This document shows positions 46,742 to 57,057 of a stretch of 64,000 nucleotides of DNA, in pieces. Source of the DNA: Hypericum androsaemum (Eukaryota > Streptophyta > Magnoliopsida > Malpighiales > Hypericaceae). The stretch spans positions 6,059,001-6,123,000 of the forward strand of contig OZ023192.1 in the NCBI GenBank assembly GCA_963995505.1, in the 5' to 3' direction. A program made the translations under genes and the position numbers. Numbering within the stretch: the stretch's first letter is position 1; the number at the start of each line of letters is the position of its first letter. A model generated the notes under the pieces. The model made no database searches. It was not told where the DNA came from and saw nothing but the letters and a program-made list of their open reading frames with translations.

Positions 46742-46750
46742 AAATATAAT

Positions 46751-47107
46751 GGTGAATGCAATAATGACAAAGAAGAGTACGACACCCTTACACGTTGACA
46801 GATTCGATTATGAATTTACTACAGAATGGTATTCAGAGTTTCCTAGGATACCGTTAATAACAAATGGGTGCTAGGGAACTACCAAGGTTATTAATAGCGT
46901 AACTGACAAATCTAAAGTGTGAGGCAACGATCTAGATTTATCATTTATTATGAGAGCCATGGTCAAACAAGTTCTACGGAGACACGATTCTCCATCTACA
47001 ATAAAAATAACAATATAGAGATTCATCCGGATCTCAGATCAAGCTAAAGTCGATCAAAGAAAAAGCATAAACACAAAATCATAAACCCGAATGGACCACT
47101 AAATAGA
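46751..47107. other. Intergenic stretch with a dispersed repeat
   Basis: 47019-47103 resembles 43585-43672 (ATCCGGATCT.AGATCAA and CATAAACCCGA.TGGACCACTA). Nothing else assigned. Confidence 0.5.
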
Positions 47108-47290
47108 CGTTGGAGAGAACGAGTCGGCCAGAGAACATGTTGCATAGTTTTGCCCTTCGAGATTCTAATGGCGTGGAGCATGACATCGCCGTTAAACAAG
47201 TGTAGGGCCCCAGGTAGGTACTGCGGGTTATGGCCGTTCACGAGGTTACTCCGGTAAGGAAATGTTGAGGAAGTTAACGCCCACGACAAT
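47108..47290 (-). pseudogene. Carotenoid cleavage dioxygenase fragment, copy 1
   Basis: Minus-strand wording RSNLVNGHNPQYLPGA and [17 protein letters not shown] matches the family block [30 protein letters not shown] of plant CCD/NCED enzymes, which cleave carotenoids in plastids. A frame change is needed between the two parts, and Y-H after GP is lost. Only about 60 of some 600 residues remain. Confidence 0.7.
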
Positions 47291-47576
47291 AGCAAAATTT
47301 ATTATTTTTTTATTAATTTTTGTAAGAGTACGTAAGTCATTTACATGAAAAAATGATTGATAATGTCAGTGAGGACCCGAGAGTATAATAAAAATAAATT
47401 ATAAATCAATTGCTCTTATGGTGGCCCGACAGCAAGAACAAAAATCTAGAATATTCTCAAACCGCTGAAGAGATCGTTGAGTCAGCCTTTAGTAACAAGG
47501 CTGCAAGACTTGCAATTGTGCAGCAATGGCTTCGTTTGATGTTATTTTAGCTCTCTCTGGATTACTTCGTTATAAT

Positions 47577-47850
47577 TCAGAGTTCTGGGCGAGCTTGGAA
47601 TCCTTGGGTTATAATTGGGGTCGGGCCGTTGAACTCGGAGAACATGTTGGAGAGAACGAGTCGGCCAGAGAACACATTGCATAGTCTTGCCCTTCGAGAT
47701 TCTGATGGCGTGGAGCATGATATCGCCGTCAAACAAGTGGTAGGGCCCTCGGGGAGGTACTGCAGGTTGGGGCCGTTCACGAGGTTACTCCGGTAATGGA
47801 GACATTGAGGAAGTTGGCGCCCACGGTAACAGCAAAATTTATTGATTTTT
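47577..47850 (-). pseudogene. Carotenoid cleavage dioxygenase fragment, copy 2
   Basis: Same block as copy 1 (RSNLVNGPNLQYLPEGP; in another frame [17 protein letters not shown]). It runs a little further downstream to a stretch like NMFSEFNGPTP, comparable to the NVFSGFNG wording of CCD4-type enzymes. Frameshifted and truncated, with no catalytic His region. Confidence 0.7.
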
Positions 47851-47940
47851 ATTAATTTTTGTAACGGTATGCTACTCATTTACATGAAAAAATGATTTAT
47901 AATGTCAGTGAGGAGCTCGAAAGTATAATCAAAGCAAATA

Positions 47941-48411
47941 TCAGAGATAAAAAAATCCTTTCTAATTAATGGTCAAAACTTATCAGTATACAAAACGAAT
48001 TTCAGAACGGGTCTATAATAGTTCTCCCAAGAGCGATTCGAACAAAAAAGAAAGAGAAAAAATATGGAGAATAAGAAAAGAAGAATCTAATATCCGATAT
48101 AACATGGATCTCTCTCTTTCTAATCACCATTAATTCTGTTTGGACTTGGCGCAATCACTGCATATGAAGGGGAGGGTGAACCTCGCCCCTCTAATCCACT
48201 TCATGTGCTATATAACAGGTACAAGAGGTCACGACGGCCTGGGATATGCAGCATGCAAGTATAGAGGAGCAGGGCTTGTAGGAGGTGAAGTTGTAGGTGG
48301 TATGGTTCGTAGTAGTATGGGTTCTAAAGCTGGAAAATAATCTGGATCTTCAATGTATAGAGGAGTGGTTGAGCTGCTCTGAGAAAGATAACATCAGTTA
48401 GGAGGATTGAT
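47941..48411. other. Unassigned stretch
   Basis: No gene or repeat that I can support; the GGAGCAGGGCTTGTAGGAGG-type purine-rich part near 48260-48310 is not distinctive. Confidence 0.4.
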
Positions 48412-48715
48412 TGTTAGGAAATTGAGGATACCAAGAGAACAAAAATTCAAATAATGGTCACGAGAGATTACGTATTTTAACCTAATACAAACGTCCACGG
48501 AGAGAAAGGAGAACTTTTTTTGATGAGTATCCTAGTCACAAAACTATACATGAACTAGGGTAACATGTCTTTATATAATAGACAAACCTTTGCACACGAA
48601 GAAACCTAGGAGTCAAAAATAAGAGTATGAGCAAAACAGAAAAATTGTCCACGTAGACCTGGCACTCGTCAGGTTCCTGGCATCCGCATGCCTTCCAAAA
48701 TTGGCACCTTCTGTA
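48412..48715 (-). repeat. 3' LTR of copia element 3
   Basis: Matches 55016-55313 with many substitutions and small indels. The minus-strand TATA box (CTATTATATAAAGAC) is near 48571-48585. Confidence 0.7.
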
Positions 48716-48879
48716 ACTCCCCTTGATGCTCGCTAGGTTCCTAGCATCCGTAAGACTCCTGAAATAAGCACCTTTGTCAAATTCTCGCAAATATCCAATA
48801 ATTTTAACACCATACGAATAATGGTTAGCTTCACAAAAGGAGTAAAAATATCGGCATATTTAATATTTTTGCTGAAATT

Positions 48880-50610
48880 CCTTCACAACCAGTCTCGCCT
48901 TGTAACGTCTAGTGTCATCCGCCTCGTTCTTAACTCTATACACCCACTAGTTTTGTATTGCCTTCTTGGCTTTACAGTGTTGGACCAGTTCCCAAGTCTC
49001 ATTATTCCTTAATGACTTTATTTCATCTTCCATTCCAAGCTTTCACTTATGCACATGCTCATTCTGTTCTGCTTCAACAAAATCCTCAGGTTCTCCTCCA
49101 TCAGAAAAATGAGATAATAATTAGATGGCAAATATCTGTTCAACAATAATTAGCTTCTGCTGTCTGGTGGATCTCCGCTGCAGAACCACTGGTGGTGGAG
49201 AACTTGGTTCAGCCTCCTCCTCAGCCTCCTGGCTATTAAGTAACTTCTTGATCCTACCTGAGTTCGAGATATCTAGCTCGACCACCTTACATTAGAACCC
49301 ACTGTTTCCAATGCACTCACCATGTCCCTGTAAATCACCTTATCATTGAATATGATATCTCAATTCTGGATGACTTTGCGATTTCTCTTATCCTAGATTC
49401 TGAAGCCAAAGTCATCTTCTATACACCTAATACATGTACACTTCTTGGATTTAGCATCCAGCTTGCTCCTCTCAGCTACATCAACGTGAACAAACAACAC
49501 ATAGCCAAATACACGAAGATTGAGAAGATCAGCCTTATCACATCAAGCCTCCTCCGCTATCCTATTTTCCAAAGGAGCTGATGGTCCTCTATTGATCATG
49601 AATGTAGCAGTGGTAACTGCATCAGCCTAAAACATCTTCGGTGAACCACACCTCAATCTCATGGCCCTAAGCTTCTCGTTTAATATCTTGTTCATCCTCT
49701 ATGCGATGTAATTCTGCTGGGAGGGTTCCAGCTACTATCTTCTCAATGCAAATCACATTTGCTATACAGTACTCCTTGAACTCTTGGAGCTCGTACTCTC
49801 CACCATTATCCAATCTCAAGCACTTCACCTTAAAACATGTCTCATTCTCTATAAGGGCTTTCAACTTTCTGAAGGCATCAAAGGCATCCAATTTATGTTT
49901 GAGAAAGTAAACCTATACCTTCCTTGTGGAATCATCAATGAATACCATGTCATACAATGTGCCACCCAAGGATGCCACTTATGCTGGGCCCCACAAATCA
50001 CTGTAGACCAGCTCAAGCTTCTGCTCCTTCAGGACCTGCCACTTCTCGAAAAGCTCACCCTCTTCTGCTTACCAAGAATATAATGCTCACATAGACTGAC
50101 GTCCATAGTCTTTTATCCTGGGAGCTTTCCTCTTAGACACAGCACCTTTATCCCTTTCTCACTCATGTGGCAAGTTGACTATGCCACAATTCTGTATCGT
50201 CTCTTGCACTTGCAAGGTTAATGGAATCATGAATGTTCCTTGTCTTATACAAAGTACCTTCCTTCAATCCTCGAGCCACTATTATAAGTCCCTTGGTGAT
50301 CTTTTATAACTTACAACCAAAGGTCATCACATGGCCTTCTTTGTGCAACTCCCCTAAGGAAAGCGAATTCTTCTTCAACCCAAAAATATGTCTCACCCTC
50401 TTCAACGGCAACATAGATCTATTCAAATTATTATGTCGAATATCCCTCTTGCCTACAGTCTCAAGCGGCTCATCATCCACTAAATAAACCTTGCCAAACT
50501 CTTCAACAAAATACTTCTCCATTGTTCCTGCATCACTACAAGAATGAAACAATGCTAAAAAATTCAACACCCACAGCTCCAATGAACTACTCACAGTCAA
50601 TACCAACGCC
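48880..50610 (-). pseudogene. Family B copia pol remnant (protease to pre-RT)
   Basis: Minus-strand order: protease region 50304-50606 (EFGKVYLVDDEPLETVGK; VRHIFGLKKNSLSLGEL), integrase 49667-49960 (CLRLDNGGEYELQEFKEYC, followed by a worn PGT..AE.HR motif), then the stretch between integrase and reverse transcriptase at about 49150-49620 (KKCTCIRC, KVIYRD-like). It is the longer counterpart of 2600-3714. Stops and frameshifts throughout; RT and RNase H are not seen. Confidence 0.75.
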
Positions 50611-51063
50611 TCCCTTTGGTCATCTATTATTGTGTCAGCTGACTTGTCCTCCCTCTTTGATGTCGTGCACTGATCCTAAAAGTGACTATACTGATCATAC
50701 TTCTAGCACTGAACCGAGCTTTTGTCCTTCTCTAATCCCTTCCTCGATTTGAACTTTGACCTGCTCCGGTCCTTCTTTGACTTTGGCCTTAATTCCAACC
50801 TTCCCCTCTTCCTTTAACTCAAAGCTGCACTCGAGGTTACTCTGGATTTTCTTCAGCAAATTTCTTTGCTAATAATCAAATGCCTTACCTTGTCAAACTT
50901 GAGTTGTTCCTTCCCTACTGAAGCAGTGATTGCAATAATAGTGTCATTCCAACAATCAGGTAAAGAAGACAACAAAATAAAGTCATGTACCTCATTAATG
51001 AAGTTGATCTTAATCAAGCTTAACTAGTGATCTTAATCAAGCTTAACTAGGCAATTCTTTGCA

Positions 51064-51425
51064 TTGAACTCGTTAAGGTGTTTGGCTACCATAATAATTT
51101 TATTCCATCCTGATATGAACCATACCACCACGATAAGGGCACCAAAAGATCAAATTAAAGTACTAGTCAGACTAGTCACAAGAGCTAGAGCCAAGAAGTT
51201 TGAAGCTAAGATCAATAGCTTAATTCAAGAAGTTGGGGCTCACCAGGAGGCTAATAAGAAGGCCATAAACATTATTAATGGTGTTTAAGAAGTTAATTCT
51301 ATCTTAATTTTTTAGGAGTTCTAGACTATCTAGGAAGTTAGATATTTGTTATTTCTATTTTTATCACTTTCCTTTTGTAATTTCAATTGATCTTCTAGGA
51401 CTTGTTGTGGTGTCAATAGAACAAG
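51064..51425 (+). mobile_element. Gypsy fragment, plus strand
   Basis: Codes VTRARAKKFEAKINSLIQE, a tail seen at the end of plant gypsy polyproteins, then a stop and the start of an LTR-like AT-rich run. About 51070-51345 is an inverted copy of 52800-53075. Confidence 0.65.
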
Positions 51426-51429
51426 AGTG

Positions 51430-53075
51430 ACTACTCATCGGTTGAGTACAAAAGAGTACTTATTGGTGAAGCCATCATGCATCACTCGTCTATCAAACTG
51501 CTATGGCCTCCCTAGCGACAAATGTCTATCTTGCATTGGTACTACATCACATAACACCTCATCTTTGTACTTGCCAATCCAAAATGGTACTAACACTTGC
51601 TTTTCTACCCTTATTTCTCCATTATCATTTAACCATTATAACTTGTACGACCTAGGGTGCTTCTTCACGAGTAACCCTAATTTTTCCACCATTGTAGTGC
51701 TAGCAACATTAGCACAACTGTAGCAATCAATAATGACACTACACACCTTGTCCTTGACGTACCACCTTGAATGGAAGATGTTCTCCCGTTGTACAATATC
51801 GTCAACTTTTTTTTCCTGCAAGCTCAAAGCTCTCCCACTCACCAAAGTCAATGAATTAGTAGCTATAAATTTCTCCTCTGGAAGGTCCTCCAATGAGGCA
51901 TGCTATCATTGTCCGAATCTTCCTTATCAGTCTCGACCTCTCCATTATCTCGCATCACCATGATCTACTTGTTAGGACATTGACTTGCGATGTGCCCTCT
52001 TCCCTGACACTTAAAGCACTTAATGTCATGATTCTTAGAAATAGAGGCTTCCATCTTTCATTACGGAGTACTGCTATTACTCTCTGTCTTTTGCTCGATT
52101 TTGGATGCTTGCAACTTGTCCAACTTCTTTGCATAATTTGGCTTCCAAGAAGAAGCACCAGATGTTGCTCGTGAAACACCCACCTTCTTTGATTGTTTCC
52201 CCACTTTGATTGCTATGTGCACCATATCTTCCAACTCCACATAGTGTTTCAGGGTTTTACACATAGAAACCTAGCCATAATGGCTTCTTGATCTTCCTCA
52301 AAATTGTCTTGAATCATGGCAAACTCCATCTCCTTGTAATAATCCTCCACACTTATATTCTCTCATCAGAGTCCTTATAACTTCTTACACAGCTCCCGAT
52401 AGTAATGACTAGGAACAAATCATTTCCTTATTACTACTTTCATCTCTTCCCATGTCTCAATTGGTCATTCTCTATTCCGTCTCCTGCTTGAAACACATTG
52501 ATCTCACCAAGTAATAGCATAATCATAAAATTCAATCACAGCTAGCTTTACCTTCTTTACTTCAGAACGGTTGTGGCAATCTTTTTCTCCCATTAGAGGT
52601 AGGCTTCTGGATCTGACCGTCATTTAAACGATTGGATTTTCAACTTAATACTACCCAGTTTGTCATCACCTATGTTCCTAACTTCTCTCAGCTATCGTTC
52701 ATGTCTTCTACTAATAGCAATCAAATCACCATCATCTTCTTCATCAAAACCAGCCCCCAAATTTCATTCATCTCTGCACTTAGAGTCTCGTGGTTGAGCT
52801 CGTCTCCCCCTCCGCACAACTAGATATTCTAGAACTCCTAAAAATAAAATTAAGATAGAATTAGCTTTCTAAATACCCTTAACAATATTTATGGGCTTCT
52901 TATTAGCTTCCTGGTCACCAATGGGCTTCAATAGATTGTCTTGAGCCCAAATTTCTTGAATTAAGCCATTGAACTCAACTTGAAACTTCTTGGCTCTAGC
53001 TCTTGTGACTGGTCCAATTGGCACTTTAACATGATCTGGTACCACTGTCGTGGTGGTATGGTTCGTATCACATCC
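51430..53075 (-). mobile_element. Gypsy gag-protease fragment, minus strand
   Basis: From 53075 down: VTRARAKKFQVEFNGLIQE (tail of an adjoining copy), a gag start near 52820-52620 (IKLKIQSFK then a stop then SDPEAYL), an intact zinc knuckle C-FK-C-QGRG-H-IASQ-C near 52030-51990, and a retropepsin-like region 51893-51430 (SRWYVKDKVCSVIIDCYSCA; LGRP then a stop where Trp is expected, then QFDRRVMHDGF). The catalytic DGGS/DSGS position reads DCYS. Reverse transcriptase is missing. It is nested inside the family B copia. Confidence 0.75.
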
Positions 53076-53400
53076 TCATATTAAATAACCTCATCATTAG
53101 GTACAATTTATTTATGGGTGATGGCTTCTCATACGTCTCTGACAAAGTCTCCATCATCTCCTTGGTAGTCTTTGATTTTACACTATGCAAGGCAATGTTC
53201 CTGGACAATGATAAGTGGACATGGCTCATCTTCTTCCTGTCCCACAACTTCCACTCTTCTTCTTTCATGTCTTTGGGCTTTTTCCTACCAAGAGGTAGGT
53301 GCAAATCCTTACCATATAGATAGTCCTCTATCTGTATCTTTCAGAATCCATAGTCCATCCCCTCAAACTTCTCAACATGTAACTTCCCCTCACCCATCAT
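53068..53400 (-). pseudogene. Family B copia gag start
   Basis: Minus-strand KDMKEEEWKLWDRKKMSHVH and LSETYEKPSPINKLYLMMRL are the N-terminal part of a copia gag, matching 3388-3714. The frame is cut by the gypsy insertion at its downstream end near 53075. Confidence 0.75.
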
Positions 53401-53444
53401 GATTGATCTCACTGGCCCTTACCCTTCAAGTTTTATACCATTTG

Positions 53445-53845
53445 TAAGGAAATAATAACAGACCAGTAATCAAGAAGAATAAAATCAAAATGAAGAAGAT
53501 AAGCAATTTGTGACCTAGTTCATCAAGAATGACTATGTCTGGGGGCATGCCAAGCCAGAGTTTTTCCACTAGGTTTCTTGTGCGCACTACACTTTTTCTC
53601 ACACTTAAGTCAAACCTTTACATAGGTATATATAAAGGAACAATCATAAATTAGGTCTAGAGTCTGAGCCGAACAAAAAAAGAAATGCCAAAAAATCTTA
53701 GCAGGAGGACCTGGCGGGCACCAGGTCCAACTTTTTGGAACTCCATGCTGGAGAACACAGCTCATTGGCGAGCGTCAACTCCTTCGTGCCCAAAACTCAT
53801 CCGGTACTTGTCGGGCCTATTGATAAATGATGTTACTCTTGCATG
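53445..53845 (-). repeat. Probable 5' LTR of the nested family B copia
   Basis: Lies between a worn primer-site complement (CCATTTGTA) and family A internal sequence that resumes near 53850. Shares the AATTTG.G.CCTAGTT...GGGGGCATGCCAAGC wording with the palindromic end at 3.9 kb. TATA-like GGTATATATAAAG at 53622-53634 (plus strand wording). A 22-base hairpin GGACCTGG...CCAGGTCC is at about 53718-53739. Edges approximate. Confidence 0.55.
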
Positions 53846-54248
53846 ATCTTCACTCAATCATTCAACACCTTCTTGCCTCAAACTACTTCTTTGTTGGACC
53901 TTTTTGCCTCGAACTAATGTTACATGCCATAGCATATAATCGGTAGCCTTATGTTCCATCAAGTAAAATCCTTTACATGTCATAAACACCTTCATTTAGC
54001 TTGAGTGAGATACCTAATTTACTTGTAGTGTTACCAACATCTTCGCATTCCTAATGTCAAATCTACCTAACAGCTTTGACATGCACGTTCCTTTAGACAA
54101 CTATAGCGGGGCATTGTTAACCTTATCTCCGCAAATCCTCACTTCACTCAAACCATTTATTTAAAGCCCTCGCACCTTCATCAAACTTGTAGGTGATGAA
54201 TCACCATTTCTTTAGCGTCATGTGGAAAAAGCAAGTGGTATCAAAAAT

Positions 54249-54981
54249 TTAGAAATCAACAGGATGTTTAGGACCTGAGAAGATAGAAAGATAGTCACCA
54301 TCTGACTCGTTTGAGTATGATGCCACATTCATGTAGGCAAATCCTTTTCCCTTATGGTCCCCAGTTCTTCTTGGACAATCCTTCTTCATGTGCCCCTTTT
54401 CTCTACACTCGAAGTAATTTCCTTTGGACCTCCTGGACCGCGACTTGGATTTTCTTCCATCTTTTCGTGCTCTACGACCATGGCTACCACTTACAGCCAA
54501 CCCTTCTATTCGTTCATCGCCAATTTTCTTCTTTGATGAAACTCTAGTAGATCACTCGTGATATTCTTCAACACTAGGGATTTTTTCCCCCAAGTTAGAG
54601 TTGTAAAGAAATTCAGCAGCAATAATGCCTTGTCTTCATTCTTGAATTTCACATCGACCCTTGTCAAATTACTCAAGAATTCATTGAGAACATTGATGTA
54701 TTAGCTCAAATCTGAGCTCTATGCTCCAATTTCTTCCAAACCCTAGCTGGTGATTCCTCATTCATGATGTTATCCATCACATCATCCACCAAGCACAAAC
54801 AAATCATCGCCACCAGTTTGGCCTCCATCTCTTTCTACTCTTGCTCCTCTGTCTTCTCAGACTTCTTCTACGAGAGTGAATTTACCAACTCTTGTTGCAC
54901 TAGCAAATCTTTGAGACACTTTTATCATAACTCAAAACTCGATGATCCATCAAACTTCACAACGGCAAACATTGCAACATG
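54249..54981 (-). pseudogene. Family A copia gag (element 3)
   Basis: Reads from about 54990 down: MADHVAMFAVVKFDGSS, two stops, KDLLVQQELVN, a stop after SLS and another after EEQE, then DDVMDNIMNEESPARVWKK. 54249-54500 gives the basic segment and the knuckle Y-F-E-C-REKG-H-MKKD-C, with the same Tyr-for-Cys change as element 2. A worn protease start follows (FDTTCFFHMT, with the catalytic DSG lost). Further 3' sequence (53850-54240) matches element 2 at 6899-7420 without any pol between. Confidence 0.8.
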
Positions 54982-55015
54982 ATCCGCCATCCTCAAACCA
55001 AACTCTAATACCAAT

Positions 55016-55313
55016 TGTTAGGAAATTAAGGATATCAAGAGAATAAGAACACGAATAATGGACACGAGAGATTATGTGGTTTGGCCTAATGTCTACATCC
55101 ACGGGGAGAAATGAGAACTTTTATTGATGAGTATCCAAGTCAAGCCATACACGAACTAGGGTAATATGTCTTTATATAATAGAAAAATTCTTGCACACCA
55201 AGAACCTATCTAGGTCAACCTAGGGGTCGAAAACAAGAGTTCGAGCAAAATAAAAAAATTGTCTGCGTAGGATTTGGCATCCGCCAGCCACTTAAAATCG
55301 ATACATTCTGTAA
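55016..55313 (-). repeat. LTR shared by element 3 and an adjoining copia
   Basis: Inner side touches the primer site of element 3. Its outer side (55314-55325) is CTCCCCCCCTGA, the complement of a polypurine tract, so the same LTR serves as the 3' LTR of a second internal region at higher coordinates. Confidence 0.65.
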
Positions 55314-56000
55314 CTCCCCCCCTGACGGCCACTAAATTCTCGTTGATATCCAACTTGGATAGTCTAAAATAGGAAGATGTTCTCGTAAAAAGCACATCTC
55401 TGACGATAAAATTGTGTCGATATCTAAATTATAAACCTTGTATCCTTTAATTCCATTAGTAAACACATTTGCAAGTTTTAGGATCAAACTTTTACAATCT
55501 AGGATGAACTGCTGCATAACAAAGACATCAAAATACTCTTAGATGTGACATTGAAGGAGGTTTCTTGTGTATAACCTGAAAGGGTGTCTTATTGGAAAGT
55601 ATGTAAGAAGGCGTGAGGTTTATGATGTGCACTGCGTGGAGAATACAAGTGCTCCAAAAATGCAATGGCAAGTAAGCTTGGAAGCAAAGAAATCTTGCCA
55701 TATTGTTGATGCTCCCTCTCAACACGGCCATTCTACTGAGGTGAATAAACAGTAGAAGTCTCATAAAGGATTCCTCTATGTTGAAATAGAGAATGCCATT
55801 AAGAACTCTGTTCTTTGGTCAGATTGAATGCACTTAATCCTAACTTGGAACTGAGTTTCAATAAGCTGACAAAATAATTCAAGATGCTTAATAACTTCTA
55901 ACTTGTATTTAAGAAGATAAACCTAAGTTGTCCTAGAGTGATCAGCAACCATGGTTAAAAAATAATTAGAACCATCATAAGGAGTCAAATATGGACCTCA
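55314..56000 (-). pseudogene. Copia integrase remnant next to element 3
   Basis: Minus strand: FCQLIETQFQVRIKCIQSDQ and TEFL near 55880-55810, then MAVLRGSINNMARFLCFQAY and HFWSTCILHAVHIINLTPSY at 55764-55528, then GIKGYKVYNLD and SSEMCFLREH at 55460-55370. This is the C-terminal half of a copia integrase and the start of the linker to reverse transcriptase. Several stops and frame changes. Confidence 0.8.
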
Positions 56001-56009
56001 TATATCCAT

Positions 56010-56310
56010 ATGAATTAAGTCAAAACAATGTGCTATGATCGGGGATTTTTGACACTCCGATGCAATAAAGGGAGTAATGGGTACAAATATTGAACCACGA
56101 GGAGTGGGTTTAAGTCATCCTAAAAGAAATGCATAATTAAGTTAGGTTGGAAAAAGGCATATGAATTAAGTCAAAATAATGTGCTATGATCGGGGGGTTT
56201 TGACACTCTGATGCAATAAAGGGAGTAATGGGTATAAATATTGAACCACGAGGAGCGTGTTTAAGTCATCCTAAAAGAAATGCATAATTAGGTTAGTTGG
56301 AAAAAGGTTT
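56010..56310. repeat. 150-bp tandem duplication
   Basis: ATGAATTAAGTCAAAA starts at 56010 and again at 56161. The two copies share TGTGCTATGATCGGGG and AAGTCATCCTAAAAGAAATG with few differences. Confidence 0.9.
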
Positions 56311-57057
56311 TATTTACTTGGAGAGTCGTGAAGCAAAGACAATAAGAAATCAGGGAAACAAGCAATAAGAGGAGAAATGGGCAAGGTGCCTTCATGCAAT
56401 CCTTTGCAACTTGGTCTCTCATGGGCTTATTAAGTACATGGTGGACATAGGTAGGTAAACCTAAGGCATAGTGCTTCACCGTCAAATAACTCACTCCACA
56501 AAGAAAAACTCTCATTTTCAAATGGCCCACTCCTCTAGACATTCCTATTAACGATGAGTTGTCAACCTCACACATGAGTGCATGAGTCACCGGTTCTAGC
56601 CCTCGAGCCTAACTCATTAATGAACCAACTAATAGCCAACTAGGTTCCTCCCTAAGCTGTCAGCTACGTAAGTTCTCAGTCAAAAATGTATCTGCTTCAG
56701 GGAGTCTTTCCTTGCTTCCCTTCACAGTCACGTCCATCGAGAAAATGCTACATTAATTGGCAAGTACCTATGGTCGAGAGAGGTGTTCTCCTCATGTAAT
56801 CCTAATACTAGGTCTGTTAAGCCAATATCATTATGCTTCCTACCTGCTACATGCTCTAAACGTAAAGCTCATTCCAAACTAAGTTACTAGGTGGGCATTA
56901 GGGCACCCGACCCAAAGCGAATACTCATACATCATCATTTAAGAACAATAATGCATAAGTTAAGGAACAATGTCATAAGAGCTAAACTAAAAGGAAAGGG
57001 AAAGAGAAGCTCAATCGTGGAGAGCCGCTCGATCCACTCCGTGCTTCAAGTGTTGAG
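56311..57057. other. Unassigned stretch
   Basis: May be more of the copia remnant above (minus strand), but I find no diagnostic motif. Confidence 0.35.

Larger units (their letters stand above)
47108..47940. repeat. Direct duplication of a 295-bp dioxygenase-bearing segment
   Basis: 47108-47405 and 47646-47940 are direct copies with about 10-15% differences, both beginning GTTGGAGAGAACGAGTCGGC. The duplicated part covers the coding fragment and its AT-rich upstream flank. Confidence 0.85.
48412..55313 (-). mobile_element. Family A copia element 3 with nested elements
   Basis: Minus-strand LTRs at about 55016-55313 (5') and 48412-48715 (3') both begin, on the plus strand, TGTTAGGAAATT. They share the ACTAGGGTAA.ATGTCTTTATATAATAGA core with element 2's LTR. 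The primer site complement (CTCTAATACCAA) lies at 55003-55014, and a purine tract (complement of CTCCCCTTGAT) at 48716-48726. The gag at 54249-54981 matches that of element 2. The middle (about 48730-53840) is a second copia with gypsy pieces inserted in it. Target duplication not identified; another copia remnant abuts the 5' LTR. Confidence 0.75.

Noticed and set aside
48140..48340. 66-codon Gly-rich plus-strand frame.
   Set aside because: No recognisable similarity; composition alone keeps it open.
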